In this document: positions 9,716 through 17,036 of the stretch, one piece after another
Layout: every line of letters starts with the position of its first letter
How positions within the stretch are numbered: position 1 is the stretch's first letter
Assembly (NCBI GenBank): GCA_018064475.1
Contig: JAGHVD010000007.1
Location: forward strand, 1-64,000
DNA length: 64,000 nt
Direction of reading: 5' to 3'
Source: Candidatus Scatonaster coprocaballi
GTDB taxonomy: Bacteria; Bacillota; Clostridia; Saccharofermentanales; Saccharofermentanaceae
The notes under the pieces: model-generated
What the model was told of the DNA's origin: nothing
The model's database searches: none
Seen by the model: only the letters and a program-made list of their open reading frames with translations
Program-made: the position numbers and the translations under genes

Positions 9716-10501
9716 ATGAATACGAATACAAAATCCAACAAGACAATCCTGGAAGTGAAGGACCTGTGCAAGACATATGTGGTGGAGAAGCGCCAGAACA
9801 ATGTACTGATGAACGTGAATTTTACGATTGAAGAAGGCGAAATGGTCGCCATTATGGGTCCGTCCGGTTGCGGTAAATCTACGTTGCTGTACTCGGTTTC
9901 CGGCATGGACGTCCCGACCAGCGGCAGCGTGAAGTTTGCAGGTGAGGAGTTGACCAATATGAAAGCTGATGAGCTGGCAAGCCTTCGACTCGACAAGATG
10001 GGGTTCATCTTCCAGCAGATGTACATGATGAAGAATCTGACCATTCTGGATAACATTCTCCTGCCGGCACTGGAGAGCAAGAAATCCGAGGAGAACAAGG
10101 CGGAGAAGACCGCACGTGCAGAAGCCTTGATGCGCAAACTCTCCATTATTGATGTGGCGGACAATGATATCAATGAAGTATCCGGAGGCCAGCTCCAGCG
10201 TGCATGCATCTGCCGAAGCATGATGAATAATCCGAAGGTGCTCTTTGCTGATGAACCGACCGGCGCACTTAATCGTGCCTCTTCAACGGAAGTCATGGAT
10301 GAACTGGTGAAACTGAATTCAGAGGGAACGACCATCATGATGGTTACGCATGATGCGCGTGTGGCCGCGAAGTGTTCCCGTGTGCTCTATATGCTGGACG
10401 GCAACATCAAGGCTGAGTATATCCGCCCACAAGAAGAGGGCCTTACTGAGAAAGACTACGAAAGACGTCTCAACCACTGGCTCATGGAATTGGGGTGGTA
10501 A
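9716..10501 (+). CDS. LolD/MacB-type ABC transporter ATPase
   Basis: The 261-residue ATPase energises the permease at 7283. It shows Walker A GPSGCGKST, a Q-loop FIFQQMYMMKNLT, signature VSGGQLQRA, Walker B VLFADEPTGALN and H-loop VTHD. The ADEPTGALN form is typical of the mechanotransmission (MacB/BceA/LolD) class rather than of importers. A C-terminal tail of about 30 residues (EGLTEKDYERRLNHW) extends past the domain. It is the last gene of the operon, followed by an inverted repeat at 10535-10576. Confidence 0.9.
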   Translation: MNTNTKSNKTILEVKDLCKTYVVEKRQNNVLMNVNFTIEEGEMVAIMGPSGCGKSTLLYSVSGMDVPTSGSVKFAGEELTNMKADELASLRLDKMGFIFQQMYMMKNLTILDNILLPALESKKSEENKAEKTARAEALMRKLSIIDVADNDINEVSGGQLQRACICRSMMNNPKVLFADEPTGALNRASSTEVMDELVKLNSEGTTIMMVTHDARVAAKCSRVLYMLDGNIKAEYIRPQEEGLTEKDYERRLNHWLMELGW

Positions 10502-10534
10502 ATGAAGGGAGAAAAACACGAGATGTGAGTGGTT

Positions 10535-10576
10535 TTTCCGACTAGATGAAGCTTTCTTGCTCATTCTAGTCGGAAA
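10535..10576 (+). terminator. inverted repeat after the ABC operon
   Basis: TTTCCGACTAGATGA (10535-10549) pairs with TCATTCTAGTCGGAAA (10561-10576), with one bulged base and an 11-nt loop. Only CGTTTCC follows, so termination would be inefficient. Its position 34 nt after the ATPase stop makes a terminator the most likely role. Confidence 0.5.
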
Positions 10577-10625
10577 CGTTTCCTGCGCAGATGCAATATT
10601 GATTGCTTCTTGGCCGCCAAAGCAA

Positions 10626-10981
10626 TCACTTCGATTTTCGTTCCCTTAGCTTCGCGAGAACGGATGCTCGGCTTGACTTCTTTTGAAGATTTTCTGCTAT
10701 TTCGTTTACATTGGATTCTTCTGTTACACCAGGATAGTCTTTCTCAAACTCTATAAGAAGTTCTTTTGTTTCCTTTTCCCCGATGATCGTCTGTGTATAC
10801 AGTTCGCTAAAATGCCCGTCCTGCATCACATTGGAAATGAAGTTCTGCGACGTTTCAGAGTAATCGGATTTCCGATTCTTTCATGTTCTGCAAGAATGCC
10901 AAGCACATCGGACAAATCACTCTTATATTGTCTGCCGGATCGGAGTTTCATCGCTATGAGGTAGTTGCTCAATCGTATTGT
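10626..10981 (-). pseudogene. decayed DUF6036-like nucleotidyltransferase
   Basis: On the minus strand one frame reads LSNYLIAMKLRSGRQYKSD and on to SDVLGILAEHERIGNPITLK (from 10981 to about 10830). The homology then moves to another frame reading NFISNVMQDGHFSELYTQ and ending RASVLAKLRERKSK at 10626. The first part resembles the conserved core of DUF6036-type nucleotidyltransferases (AMKL, SGRQYK, DLSD). The N-terminal half is missing and a frameshift lies near 10820-10840. A 67-codon frame starting GTG at 10829 exists but is most likely a remnant, not a gene. Such genes are often parts of mobile defence or toxin modules. Confidence 0.5.
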
Positions 10982-11072
10982 TTAGCAGAAGGTAAATATG
11001 GAAAGGACACCTGATTTTTGAATACAAATAATCAAGAAGGCTTGACGTCAACAGATGAAAATTGTTACGCTA

Positions 11073-11107
11073 AACAGGTGGAATTCGTATTGCGAATTCT
11101 ACCTGTT
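11073..11107 (+). promoter_or_regulatory. 15-bp hairpin before the ectodomain gene
   Basis: AACAGGTGGAATTCG (11073-11087) pairs with CGAATTCTACCTGTT (11093-11107) over 15 positions with one G-T wobble and a 5-nt loop. GCCGTTTTG follows, so it resembles an intrinsic terminator. It lies 24 nt upstream of the ATG at 11132 and may act as an attenuator for that gene or end a transcript arriving from upstream. Confidence 0.5.
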
Positions 11108-11131
11108 GCCGTTTTGTGGATGAGATAGAAT

Positions 11132-12196
11132 ATGGAGCGATTTGAACGGAAAAGAATAATTAAGACAACAATAGTTCTAGTCTGTCTATTGTTGCTATCA
11201 GCTTTTGGGATGTATTTCTTTATTGAAGCGAATAACAAGAAGAAAGACTTGCGTGTTTTCCTGAACTATGGTGATAAATATGGTATTGATGATACGTGCA
11301 TTTATTTTCATTCTTTCTTCGATGACATTGACAATACAGAGACGTCTCAGAAAGAACTCATGTTGAAGTGTAAGAAGTGCGATTCGATACATGACGTCTT
11401 TCCAAGATATTTGTTTAGTGCGTACACAGGCATTTATAATGAGATCCCTGAGCATACAAAACAGTATATGCTGGATGGTCACATTCCCGCTGAAGACTAC
11501 CAGATAATGGTAGAGGAACCTTGGTTTTCTGAAACTGAGGTCGAGACACTGGCTTTAGCTTCGATAATGGTTGGAGAGGATGGAGATTTGAGATTTCCGA
11601 TTGAATTGGCTGACGGGACAATCATCAATCAGCTCCAACCGAATCAGATTCTTCTGGGATCAGAAGCGGAGAAGAAGTACACAAATGGCGACACAGTTTG
11701 GGTGCTACAAGTTGATGAATCCCGCTACTTCTCCTACTTCCCTTGTCAGGTTGTTGGTTTTATTTCGGAAGACAGCCATCTTTTCGCGGTGGGTGATCAG
11801 TTTTCATCTGGAACCTTAGACGACATATTCGTTACAATTGAAGGTGAACGACAAGTTGAAGAAGAAATTACATCTGAAGAATCATGTAGTCGCTACTATG
11901 GAGTTGTTTCTAGTATGAAAGACGAGGCCGGTCATCGAGCGCGAATGAGTAGTATGTCAGAAATTGTAATCTTTCCAGAAAGAGGTTCTAGTGTCGAGGA
12001 TATTAAGACGGATCTTCAAGATGTACTTGCAGAAACAGATCGAATTATCCCATATTCTGATATTGAAATGGCCTATCGAGAACAGATCAAACCCCAAATA
12101 TCTCGATTGAATATGCGGATGTTGGTTTCTGGTAGCGCGGTAGTTTTCCTCTGGATTGTTTATATCGTGATCAAGCTAGTCAAAAAAGGGAAATGA
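11132..12196 (+). CDS. two-TM protein with MacB-like extracellular domain
   Basis: The 354-residue protein has a helix at about 11-31, a long extracellular part, a second helix at about 330-350 and a KLVKKGK tail. The outer part contains ILLGSEAEKKYTNGDTVWV and CQVVGFISEDSHLFAVGD, which resemble the core domain of FtsX/MacB permeases (gene at 7283). The two extra C-terminal helices of a real permease are missing, so it cannot be a complete FtsX unit. The start has only a weak ribosome site (GGATGAGAT). It lies 14 nt from the lipoprotein gene 12211, so they are likely co-transcribed. It may be an accessory sensor for an exporter; function unknown. Confidence 0.6.
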   Translation: MERFERKRIIKTTIVLVCLLLLSAFGMYFFIEANNKKKDLRVFLNYGDKYGIDDTCIYFHSFFDDIDNTETSQKELMLKCKKCDSIHDVFPRYLFSAYTGIYNEIPEHTKQYMLDGHIPAEDYQIMVEEPWFSETEVETLALASIMVGEDGDLRFPIELADGTIINQLQPNQILLGSEAEKKYTNGDTVWVLQVDESRYFSYFPCQVVGFISEDSHLFAVGDQFSSGTLDDIFVTIEGERQVEEEITSEESCSRYYGVVSSMKDEAGHRARMSSMSEIVIFPERGSSVEDIKTDLQDVLAETDRIIPYSDIEMAYREQIKPQISRLNMRMLVSGSAVVFLWIVYIVIKLVKKGK

Positions 12197-12210
12197 CAGA
12201 AAGGTGAGAG

Positions 12211-14544
12211 ATGACAGATATACGTAGAAAGGTGAGGATTCTCATATGGTCGACATTAATATGTTTGACTGTTCTTTTATGTGGATGCAAAAAGAAGGGA
12301 AAACAGTACTATGTTCTGCCATTGAATAATCATCCAGCCGTGAGTTTTGAACCTTTATTCTCAGTGAAAGATGCTTATGACAGTGCATTACTCGATGATG
12401 TTCCATATGATCAATTGAGTAATCAAGGCGTGGTATCAGTTGAGAATGGTCAGGCATGTTTAGGGTATATACACACTAATCGCACGCTTTTCTCATATGT
12501 GGACCAGAATGGAGTGGTAGTCGGCAACGATACATTTGAGTTATCCGTACGAGGAGAGCCTCAAGCTTTCTTTTCCGATGGAAACAGACGATTTGTTTGG
12601 ATTGCTTCTTTAGAGAGAAATACTGTAGCAGAGATTGTCGATTCATCTTTAGGAAAAACAGTGCAGCTTCCAGATACCAACTTTGAAGAAAGTATTGGCT
12701 ACCAAGCAATGAGCATAGATGGGGATACGATTTTCTATGTCCTTGACGACAAATTAGTGGAGATGGATTGGAATGGAAATGTTATAAGCGATAGAAAACT
12801 GGAAGAAGGATTTGCGGATATCGCGATTAGCAGAAGTTGCATTTTCATACTAGAAGAAATCGGTCAGTATAATGGTATGCAGAAGTTCCGACTTACCCAG
12901 TTAAAAAGGGATTCTTTGAAACAAATGTCTATGATTGAATTTGTTGGGGAAGAAGATAATTGGATTTCACCCAGTCTCTCCAAAGATGTGGTAGAGGATT
13001 CTGTTGTCATGAATATGGGTAGCGGCATAGTACGTTGTTGTCCCCAGACGCACTCGTTTGAGTTACTTGTAAATCTTGCTGATTATGGTATTGATGATGC
13101 AAGCATCGTTGAAATAACTGAAGATGCGCTGATCATGGGAGCGAGTTTCGATGTGGTTGGAGAACGCGAAGCGTTTTCGGGGTTAATTAAGTGTTCGTTT
13201 TCTGTTGAAGGAAAGCAAAAACTGCCGGTGCGAGTAGTGCAATTCCTAGTAGGAGGCGATTATAGCTCAGTTCTAGCAGCATTCAACAGAAGCCAATCTG
13301 AATACTATTGTGAAATAATCGATACATCCAGTATTCTGGAAGGAAAAGTATCTGAAACTGCAACAGAAGAAGAAATCAAACATGCATTTCTGGAACTATT
13401 GACGAATCAGAATCAAGTAGATATGTTCTTTTTCACAATGGATGATCTGACGTATTTTACGAATAATCATGTGTTGGTTGATTTGAATCAAATACTCGGG
13501 GATAATCTTCCGGTGGTTCAGAATATTTGGCAGGCATCGGAAAAAAGCGGAAACCGATACTATATTACGCCGTTCTATTCTTTGCTTTTTGAGTCATATG
13601 ACGAAAGAATCGTTTCGGCGGAGTCGCTCGCTTATGAAAATATTAATAGTTTGGAGAATATACACCGAGTATTTCATGTAAACGACTTTCAATCATATGT
13701 AGAGATAGAACGTAGTGGCGCTTTTATTCGTAAAGAACTTGAAGAAAAAGGTGAGATTTCAGAGAAAACATTACTTGATTATATTCACATTGTAGGAATG
13801 AATAGTAATCAATACTATGAGAGCATGTCACTCCACGAAGAAATCGCGAATCGTAATGTGCTTATGATTGATTCGACCGTTTCACGGTACGATGATGCAG
13901 TCGGTCTTAGGGCTTTCTGGGGTGAACAAATGACTGTATGTGGACCTTGGGGATACTCATCTCCGGCAATAACCTCAAATGAAGTGATTGGAGTGAGTTC
14001 AGGAAGTACGAACTTTGAAGGTTGTAGTAGTTTGATATCCTTTATCTTGTCATATGAGGTGCAGTATAGTTTTGCAGGAAAAGAATTAGGTTTGCCAATT
14101 CACGAGCAAGCGCTAGAAGACTATCTGGATTACTGTGTAGAAAACTCAGACACTGAAGCGGAAGAGACATTGTTCTATGAAGAAGCGAGTAGTTTTCAAT
14201 CTGATTTCGAACGTGATGAATACGATAAAGAGTTAGAGAGAGAATTTAAGCAGATATTGTCTGAGACCGAACGTGGCGAAACGCATAGCGATGTAAAGCA
14301 AACAAAGAGACCACTTCCGAATGGAGTAGTCCTTCCTTCTACAAAAGAAGAATACGCTGGAGTTTCTAAACTTCTTCTGGATTGGATTGCCTCCGCAAAT
14401 GAGTATTATTTGATTGATAAAGAGATTAATTCCATACTGTACGAAGAGTATCTTACATTACGTAGCGGTGCTAAGAACGAGAGCGATATTGCCAGTAGTA
14501 TGAAGAGTAGGCTTGATTTGTACTGGGCGGAGCAGAATTTGTAA
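12211..14544 (+). CDS. large lipoprotein with solute-binding-like C-terminal half
   Basis: The 777-residue lipoprotein has signal MTDIRRKVRILIWS and lipobox LCGC (C26), so it should be attached to the outer face of the membrane. Residues about 50-340 look like repeated beta-strands (a propeller-like pattern of short acidic turns). From about residue 345 (VRVVQFLVGGDYSSVLAAFNR, then DMFFFTMDDLTYF and VLVDLNQIL) it resembles extracellular solute-binding proteins. The GAGAG ribosome site is close. It is the second gene of a pair with 11132. The fusion of two sensor-like domains on a lipid anchor is unusual and I know no named family for it. Confidence 0.6.
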   Translation: MTDIRRKVRILIWSTLICLTVLLCGCKKKGKQYYVLPLNNHPAVSFEPLFSVKDAYDSALLDDVPYDQLSNQGVVSVENGQACLGYIHTNRTLFSYVDQNGVVVGNDTFELSVRGEPQAFFSDGNRRFVWIASLERNTVAEIVDSSLGKTVQLPDTNFEESIGYQAMSIDGDTIFYVLDDKLVEMDWNGNVISDRKLEEGFADIAISRSCIFILEEIGQYNGMQKFRLTQLKRDSLKQMSMIEFVGEEDNWISPSLSKDVVEDSVVMNMGSGIVRCCPQTHSFELLVNLADYGIDDASIVEITEDALIMGASFDVVGEREAFSGLIKCSFSVEGKQKLPVRVVQFLVGGDYSSVLAAFNRSQSEYYCEIIDTSSILEGKVSETATEEEIKHAFLELLTNQNQVDMFFFTMDDLTYFTNNHVLVDLNQILGDNLPVVQNIWQASEKSGNRYYITPFYSLLFESYDERIVSAESLAYENINSLENIHRVFHVNDFQSYVEIERSGAFIRKELEEKGEISEKTLLDYIHIVGMNSNQYYESMSLHEEIANRNVLMIDSTVSRYDDAVGLRAFWGEQMTVCGPWGYSSPAITSNEVIGVSSGSTNFEGCSSLISFILSYEVQYSFAGKELGLPIHEQALEDYLDYCVENSDTEAEETLFYEEASSFQSDFERDEYDKELEREFKQILSETERGETHSDVKQTKRPLPNGVVLPSTKEEYAGVSKLLLDWIASANEYYLIDKEINSILYEEYLTLRSGAKNESDIASSMKSRLDLYWAEQNL

Positions 14545-14578
14545 TCCAGGCTATTATCCTTAGGTCGTCTGTGAATAA

Positions 14579-14619
14579 AGTTGTCTTTAAGTGATGAAAT
14601 CACGAAGAGGCAACTTTTT
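14579..14619 (+). terminator. intrinsic terminator after the lipoprotein gene
   Basis: AGTTGTCT (14579-14586) pairs with AGAGGCAACT (to 14615), and an inner GTGAT/ATCAC extends the stem. TTTTT follows at 14615-14619. It is similar in layout and loop sequence to the terminator at 14952-14989. Confidence 0.75.
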
Positions 14620-14698
14620 CTTCTGGTGGGCGAAGGACACTTTGTGGGTCGCATATAAAAACTTCCAAGCAATTTAGAAATTTGTAGCACTTATTCTC

Positions 14699-14713
14699 CG
14701 ACGTTCGTATAAA
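14699..14713 (+). repeat. 15-bp motif, copy 1 (before micropeptide 1)
   Basis: CGACGTTCGTATAAA. It matches the motif at 14993-15007 in 14 of 15 positions, and each copy lies shortly before a micropeptide ribosome site. The TATAAA (14708-14713) could be a -10 box. No convincing -35 is spaced 17 bp upstream. Confidence 0.55.
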
Positions 14714-14745
14714 CAAGTGAATCAAAACTCAAGGAGATTTGGAAA

Positions 14746-14814
14746 ATGACTTTTTTCTTTGGAATTATTATCGCGAGCCTAGTGACTCCTATTATTATCG
14801 ATTTAGTATTCTGA
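14746..14814 (+). CDS. micropeptide 1, 22 residues, membrane-spanning
   Basis: This short frame has a good ribosome site (AAGGAG 14731-14736, 9 nt before ATG). It encodes an almost wholly hydrophobic peptide, MTFFFGIIIASLVTPIIIDL plus VF. It would form one membrane helix with a single Asp near the end. The frame is followed 23 nt later by a second micropeptide. No homologue is known to me. Small toxins, signal peptides or subunit-like regulators are all possible. It could be non-coding, but three such frames with ribosome sites within 372 bp argue against chance. Confidence 0.5.
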   Translation: MTFFFGIIIASLVTPIIIDLVF

Positions 14815-14837
14815 TATGAGAAAGAGAGGATGAGAAA

Positions 14838-14924
14838 ATGTTTTTGGCGTATTGTGTGATCATGAGCGTTACGGTGCTTGGTTGTTGCGGAACAGTGGTT
14901 CTTGTAGGCGAAGGACTGATTTGA
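14838..14924 (+). CDS. micropeptide 2, 28 residues, membrane-spanning
   Basis: ATG at 14838 follows a GAGAGGA site. The 28-residue product (MFLAYCVIMSVTVLGCCG, then TVVLVGEGLI) is hydrophobic with three Cys residues, two adjacent. A competing ATG at 14830 gives only 9 codons. The gene sits between micropeptide 1 and the terminator at 14952-14989, so the two would share a transcript. Function unknown. Confidence 0.45.
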   Translation: MFLAYCVIMSVTVLGCCGTVVLVGEGLI

Positions 14925-14951
14925 ATACAAGAGCTCATAAGTGACTTAGGA

Positions 14952-14989
14952 TGTCTCCAAGTGGTAGAACCACGAGGAGACAACTTTTT
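14952..14989 (+). terminator. intrinsic terminator after micropeptides 1 and 2
   Basis: TGTCTCC (14952-14958) pairs with GGAGACA (14976-14982), with an inner GTGG/CCAC stem and a TTTTT run at 14985-14989. Shared features with the terminator at 14579-14619 (inner AGTG, the GACAACTTTTTC-type ending) suggest duplication of the whole unit. Confidence 0.75.
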
Positions 14990-14992
14990 CTA

Positions 14993-15007
14993 CGACGTTT
15001 GTATAAA
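14993..15007 (+). repeat. 15-bp motif, copy 2 (before micropeptide 3)
   Basis: CGACGTTTGTATAAA, differing from 14699-14713 at one position. It follows directly after the terminator T-run, so in this region terminator, motif, ribosome site and peptide come in one fixed order. Confidence 0.55.
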
Positions 15008-15027
15008 TACGAAAGGAGAATAATAAG

Positions 15028-15117
15028 ATGGTTATTGGAACAGTGATTTACTTCGGCATTATGGGTGTGATTCTTGGTGGAATCGGTTATGCATCTTGGG
15101 AGTATTTGGCAGGTTAA
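15028..15117 (+). CDS. micropeptide 3, 29 residues, membrane-spanning
   Basis: AAAGGAG (15012-15018) precedes the ATG by 9 nt. The product (MVIGTVIYFGIMGVILGGIG, then YASWEYLAG) is a Gly-rich hydrophobic helix with an aromatic end. Sequence identity to micropeptides 1 and 2 is low, although all three have one hydrophobic span and a short acidic end. After it, 15118-15213 holds nothing I can identify. Confidence 0.5.
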   Translation: MVIGTVIYFGIMGVILGGIGYASWEYLAG

Positions 15118-15213
15118 GATCGATCGGGATCAAGGGAACTCCGCGACTTGGATGACGGATTGCTGCGACATAGCGAAAAGTGATGGGTTGGGCGATCTGG
15201 TACAACTAGAAAA

Positions 15214-15222
15214 TGATATAAT
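15214..15222 (+). promoter_or_regulatory. extended -10 promoter of the LUD gene
   Basis: TGATATAAT at 15214-15222 is a perfect extended -10 element (TGnTATAAT), which can work without a -35 box. The gene starts 42 nt downstream. Confidence 0.5.
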
Positions 15223-15264
15223 TGGGCCAGAATATAGTCTGTCTACAAGTGAGGGGGAATTAAG

Positions 15265-15894
15265 ATGGAAGAGTATACCTACAAACGGAATGAGAAATTG
15301 GCAAAGAAGGTATTGGAAGGCCTTCGGTCAAGAAACATGGAAGGGTTCTATGCTGCCAATAAGGAAGAAGCGTTGAAGCAAGCGCTCGAACTGATTCCGG
15401 AGGGTAGTTCCATCTCCATGGGCGGTTCGATGAGTGTTCATGCAATCGGACTTTCGCAGGCGCTTAAAGAGGGAAACTACGACTTTATCGATCGTGATGC
15501 GTATGAAGATAAGCGTGAGGCGATGCTTCGTGCATACGATGCTGATTTCTTCCTATCAAGTTGTAACGCCATGACGGAAGATGGTGTGCTGGTCAATATT
15601 GATGGCAATTCGAATCGCGTTTCCGCCATTGCTCAAGGCCCGAAACATGTGCTATTTATTGTAGGTATGAATAAGATCTGTGCCGATATTGATCAGGCCA
15701 TGAAGCGTGCCAGAAACGTGGCAGCACCGATCAATGCGCAGCGATTCGGACTATCCACACCATGTGCCAAGACCGGCAGCTGCTTCAACTGTAAGTCACC
15801 TGACACCATTTGTTGTCAGTTCCTGATTACGCGATTCTCACGACATGAAGGACGTATCTCCGTCATTTTGGTGAACGAAGATCTAGGATATTGA
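15265..15894 (+). CDS. LUD-domain (LutC/DUF162-type) protein
   Basis: The 209-residue cytoplasmic protein belongs to the LUD family, of which LutB/LutC (lactate oxidation) are the known members. Recognisable parts are EGSSISMGGSMSVHAIGL (the conserved Gly-Ser motif), DADFFLSSCNAMTEDGVLVNIDG and the Cys-rich end CAKTGSCFNCKSPDTICC. The stand-alone gene (own promoter, no lutA/lutB nearby) is common in anaerobes and its role is not settled. The ribosome site is AGGGGGA 7 nt before ATG. A role in lactate metabolism is possible but not shown. Confidence 0.85.
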   Translation: MEEYTYKRNEKLAKKVLEGLRSRNMEGFYAANKEEALKQALELIPEGSSISMGGSMSVHAIGLSQALKEGNYDFIDRDAYEDKREAMLRAYDADFFLSSCNAMTEDGVLVNIDGNSNRVSAIAQGPKHVLFIVGMNKICADIDQAMKRARNVAAPINAQRFGLSTPCAKTGSCFNCKSPDTICCQFLITRFSRHEGRISVILVNEDLGY

Positions 15895-16028
15895 TTGCAT
15901 AAGATTCTGAAGTGATATGAAGAAGAATTCCACTAGAGAAGAATAACATGATAGAGGAGAAGAGTGTTATATGAAATCAAGTCGGATAACGCAGTAATTG
16001 ATAACAAATATAGTATACAACAAAATAA

Positions 16029-16062
16029 GGGGAGCTTCGTGAGATATCCCACGAAGCTCCCC
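16029..16062 (-). terminator. intrinsic terminator of the minus-strand lipoprotein gene
   Basis: GGGGAGCTTCGTG (16029-16041) and CACGAAGCTCCCC (16050-16062) form a perfect 13-bp stem with an 8-nt loop. Read on the minus strand it is followed by TTATTTTGTTG, a T-rich tail. It also lies 135 nt after the LUD stop and may serve both genes. Confidence 0.8.
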
Positions 16063-16107
16063 GAACCGTCATTTACTGAGAAATCGGTATTACTACCTAA
16101 GATTTGA

Positions 16108-16941
16108 TTACTTTACAGTTACGCTTGTGATGTGCGGGTTAACGCCTTCGTACCAGTAGAGGAAACCTTCCATATCGATGGTGTCACCGATCTTCAGACC
16201 CTGAACAGCCTTGTAAACATCTGTGCTCTTGTCGCAGAGGTAAGACTCAACTGTGAAGGAATATGTCTTGTCACCGAAAGATACGTTGAAGTACAGGTCA
16301 TCGCCTTCTTCACCGGAACCGTCCCACTTGTAGAGGAAAGCAACATCGTTGCCAGCAGCGTCCTTGGAAGCTTCAACCTTCATACCCTTGAATGCAACCT
16401 TCTGATTCTGCTTGTTGACCAGTTCATCTGTGCCAAGAAGCTCTGTTACATCAACCGGCTCTGCAACCCAGTTGCCATCGATGATTTCAAAAGAAGCGTC
16501 AGTGATTTCGATTTCGCCGGACCACTCAGACTTAAAGCCAGAAACCTTGATTTTCTGACCTTCTACGAGCTTTGCATAGTCTTCTTCAGAGCAAGCCATG
16601 TCGTAGCAGAAGTAAGCACCGTCTTCGTCCTGCAGATATACAGTAGCCTTGTTTTCCCACCAAGACTGCTTAGCCTGAACGAAAGCCTCAATCGTAACTG
16701 GGCTGTCAACTGCAGCTGCAGCATACTCTGCGTAAGACATCAATGCAACTGTCTCAGCGGCTGTGTCTTCAGAAGTAGCCTCAGTAGATTCTGTCGCTTC
16801 AGATGTAGCTTCAGAAGTAGACTCAGTAGCCTCAATAGTGGTCTCAGTAGCTGTGGTAGTTGTCTCTTCCTCATCCTTCTTGCAGCCGGACAGAGCCAGG
16901 AGCATGGAACAAGCGAGTACACCAGAAATTAATTTCTTCAT
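16108..16941 (-). CDS. Thr/Glu-rich lipoprotein with OB-like domains
   Basis: The 277-residue product has signal MKKLISGVLACSMLLALSGC with lipobox LSGC (C20). A low-complexity Thr/Ser/Glu/Ala stretch at about 24-65 acts as a spacer away from the membrane. The rest contains two segments of the kind KATVYLQDEDGAYFCYDMAC and EGQKIKVSGFKSEWSG, matching the OB-fold (YgdR/BOF-like) pattern seen in many clostridial lipoproteins, and LKIGDTIDMEGFLYWYEGVNPHI near the end. The gene is monocistronic, with its own promoter (17009-17036) and terminator (16029-16062). Ligand unknown. Confidence 0.75.
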   Translation of the reverse strand: MKKLISGVLACSMLLALSGCKKDEEETTTTATETTIEATESTSEATSEATESTEATSEDTAAETVALMSYAEYAAAAVDSPVTIEAFVQAKQSWWENKATVYLQDEDGAYFCYDMACSEEDYAKLVEGQKIKVSGFKSEWSGEIEITDASFEIIDGNWVAEPVDVTELLGTDELVNKQNQKVAFKGMKVEASKDAAGNDVAFLYKWDGSGEEGDDLYFNVSFGDKTYSFTVESYLCDKSTDVYKAVQGLKIGDTIDMEGFLYWYEGVNPHITSVTVK

Positions 16942-17008
16942 AATTCTTTTCTCCTATATTCTTTACCCAAAATAAGACGGTCACAGTTCTCTATCTGCAA
17001 CCGCCCCT

Positions 17009-17036
17009 ATTATACGACGAATTAAGAGTGTGTCAC
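17009..17036 (-). promoter_or_regulatory. promoter of the minus-strand lipoprotein gene
   Basis: On the minus strand GTGACA (17036-17031, 5 of 6) is followed after 16 bp by a perfect TATAAT (17014-17009). The -35 box overlaps the last codons of the solute-binding gene at 17033. Confidence 0.6.

Noticed and set aside
10626-10829. 67-codon minus-strand gene starting with GTG
   Set aside because: Homology continues upstream in another frame, so it is the end of a decayed gene and not a complete one.
15074-15376. 100-codon plus-strand frame
   Set aside because: It overlaps micropeptide 3 and the LUD gene in another frame and has no ribosome site.
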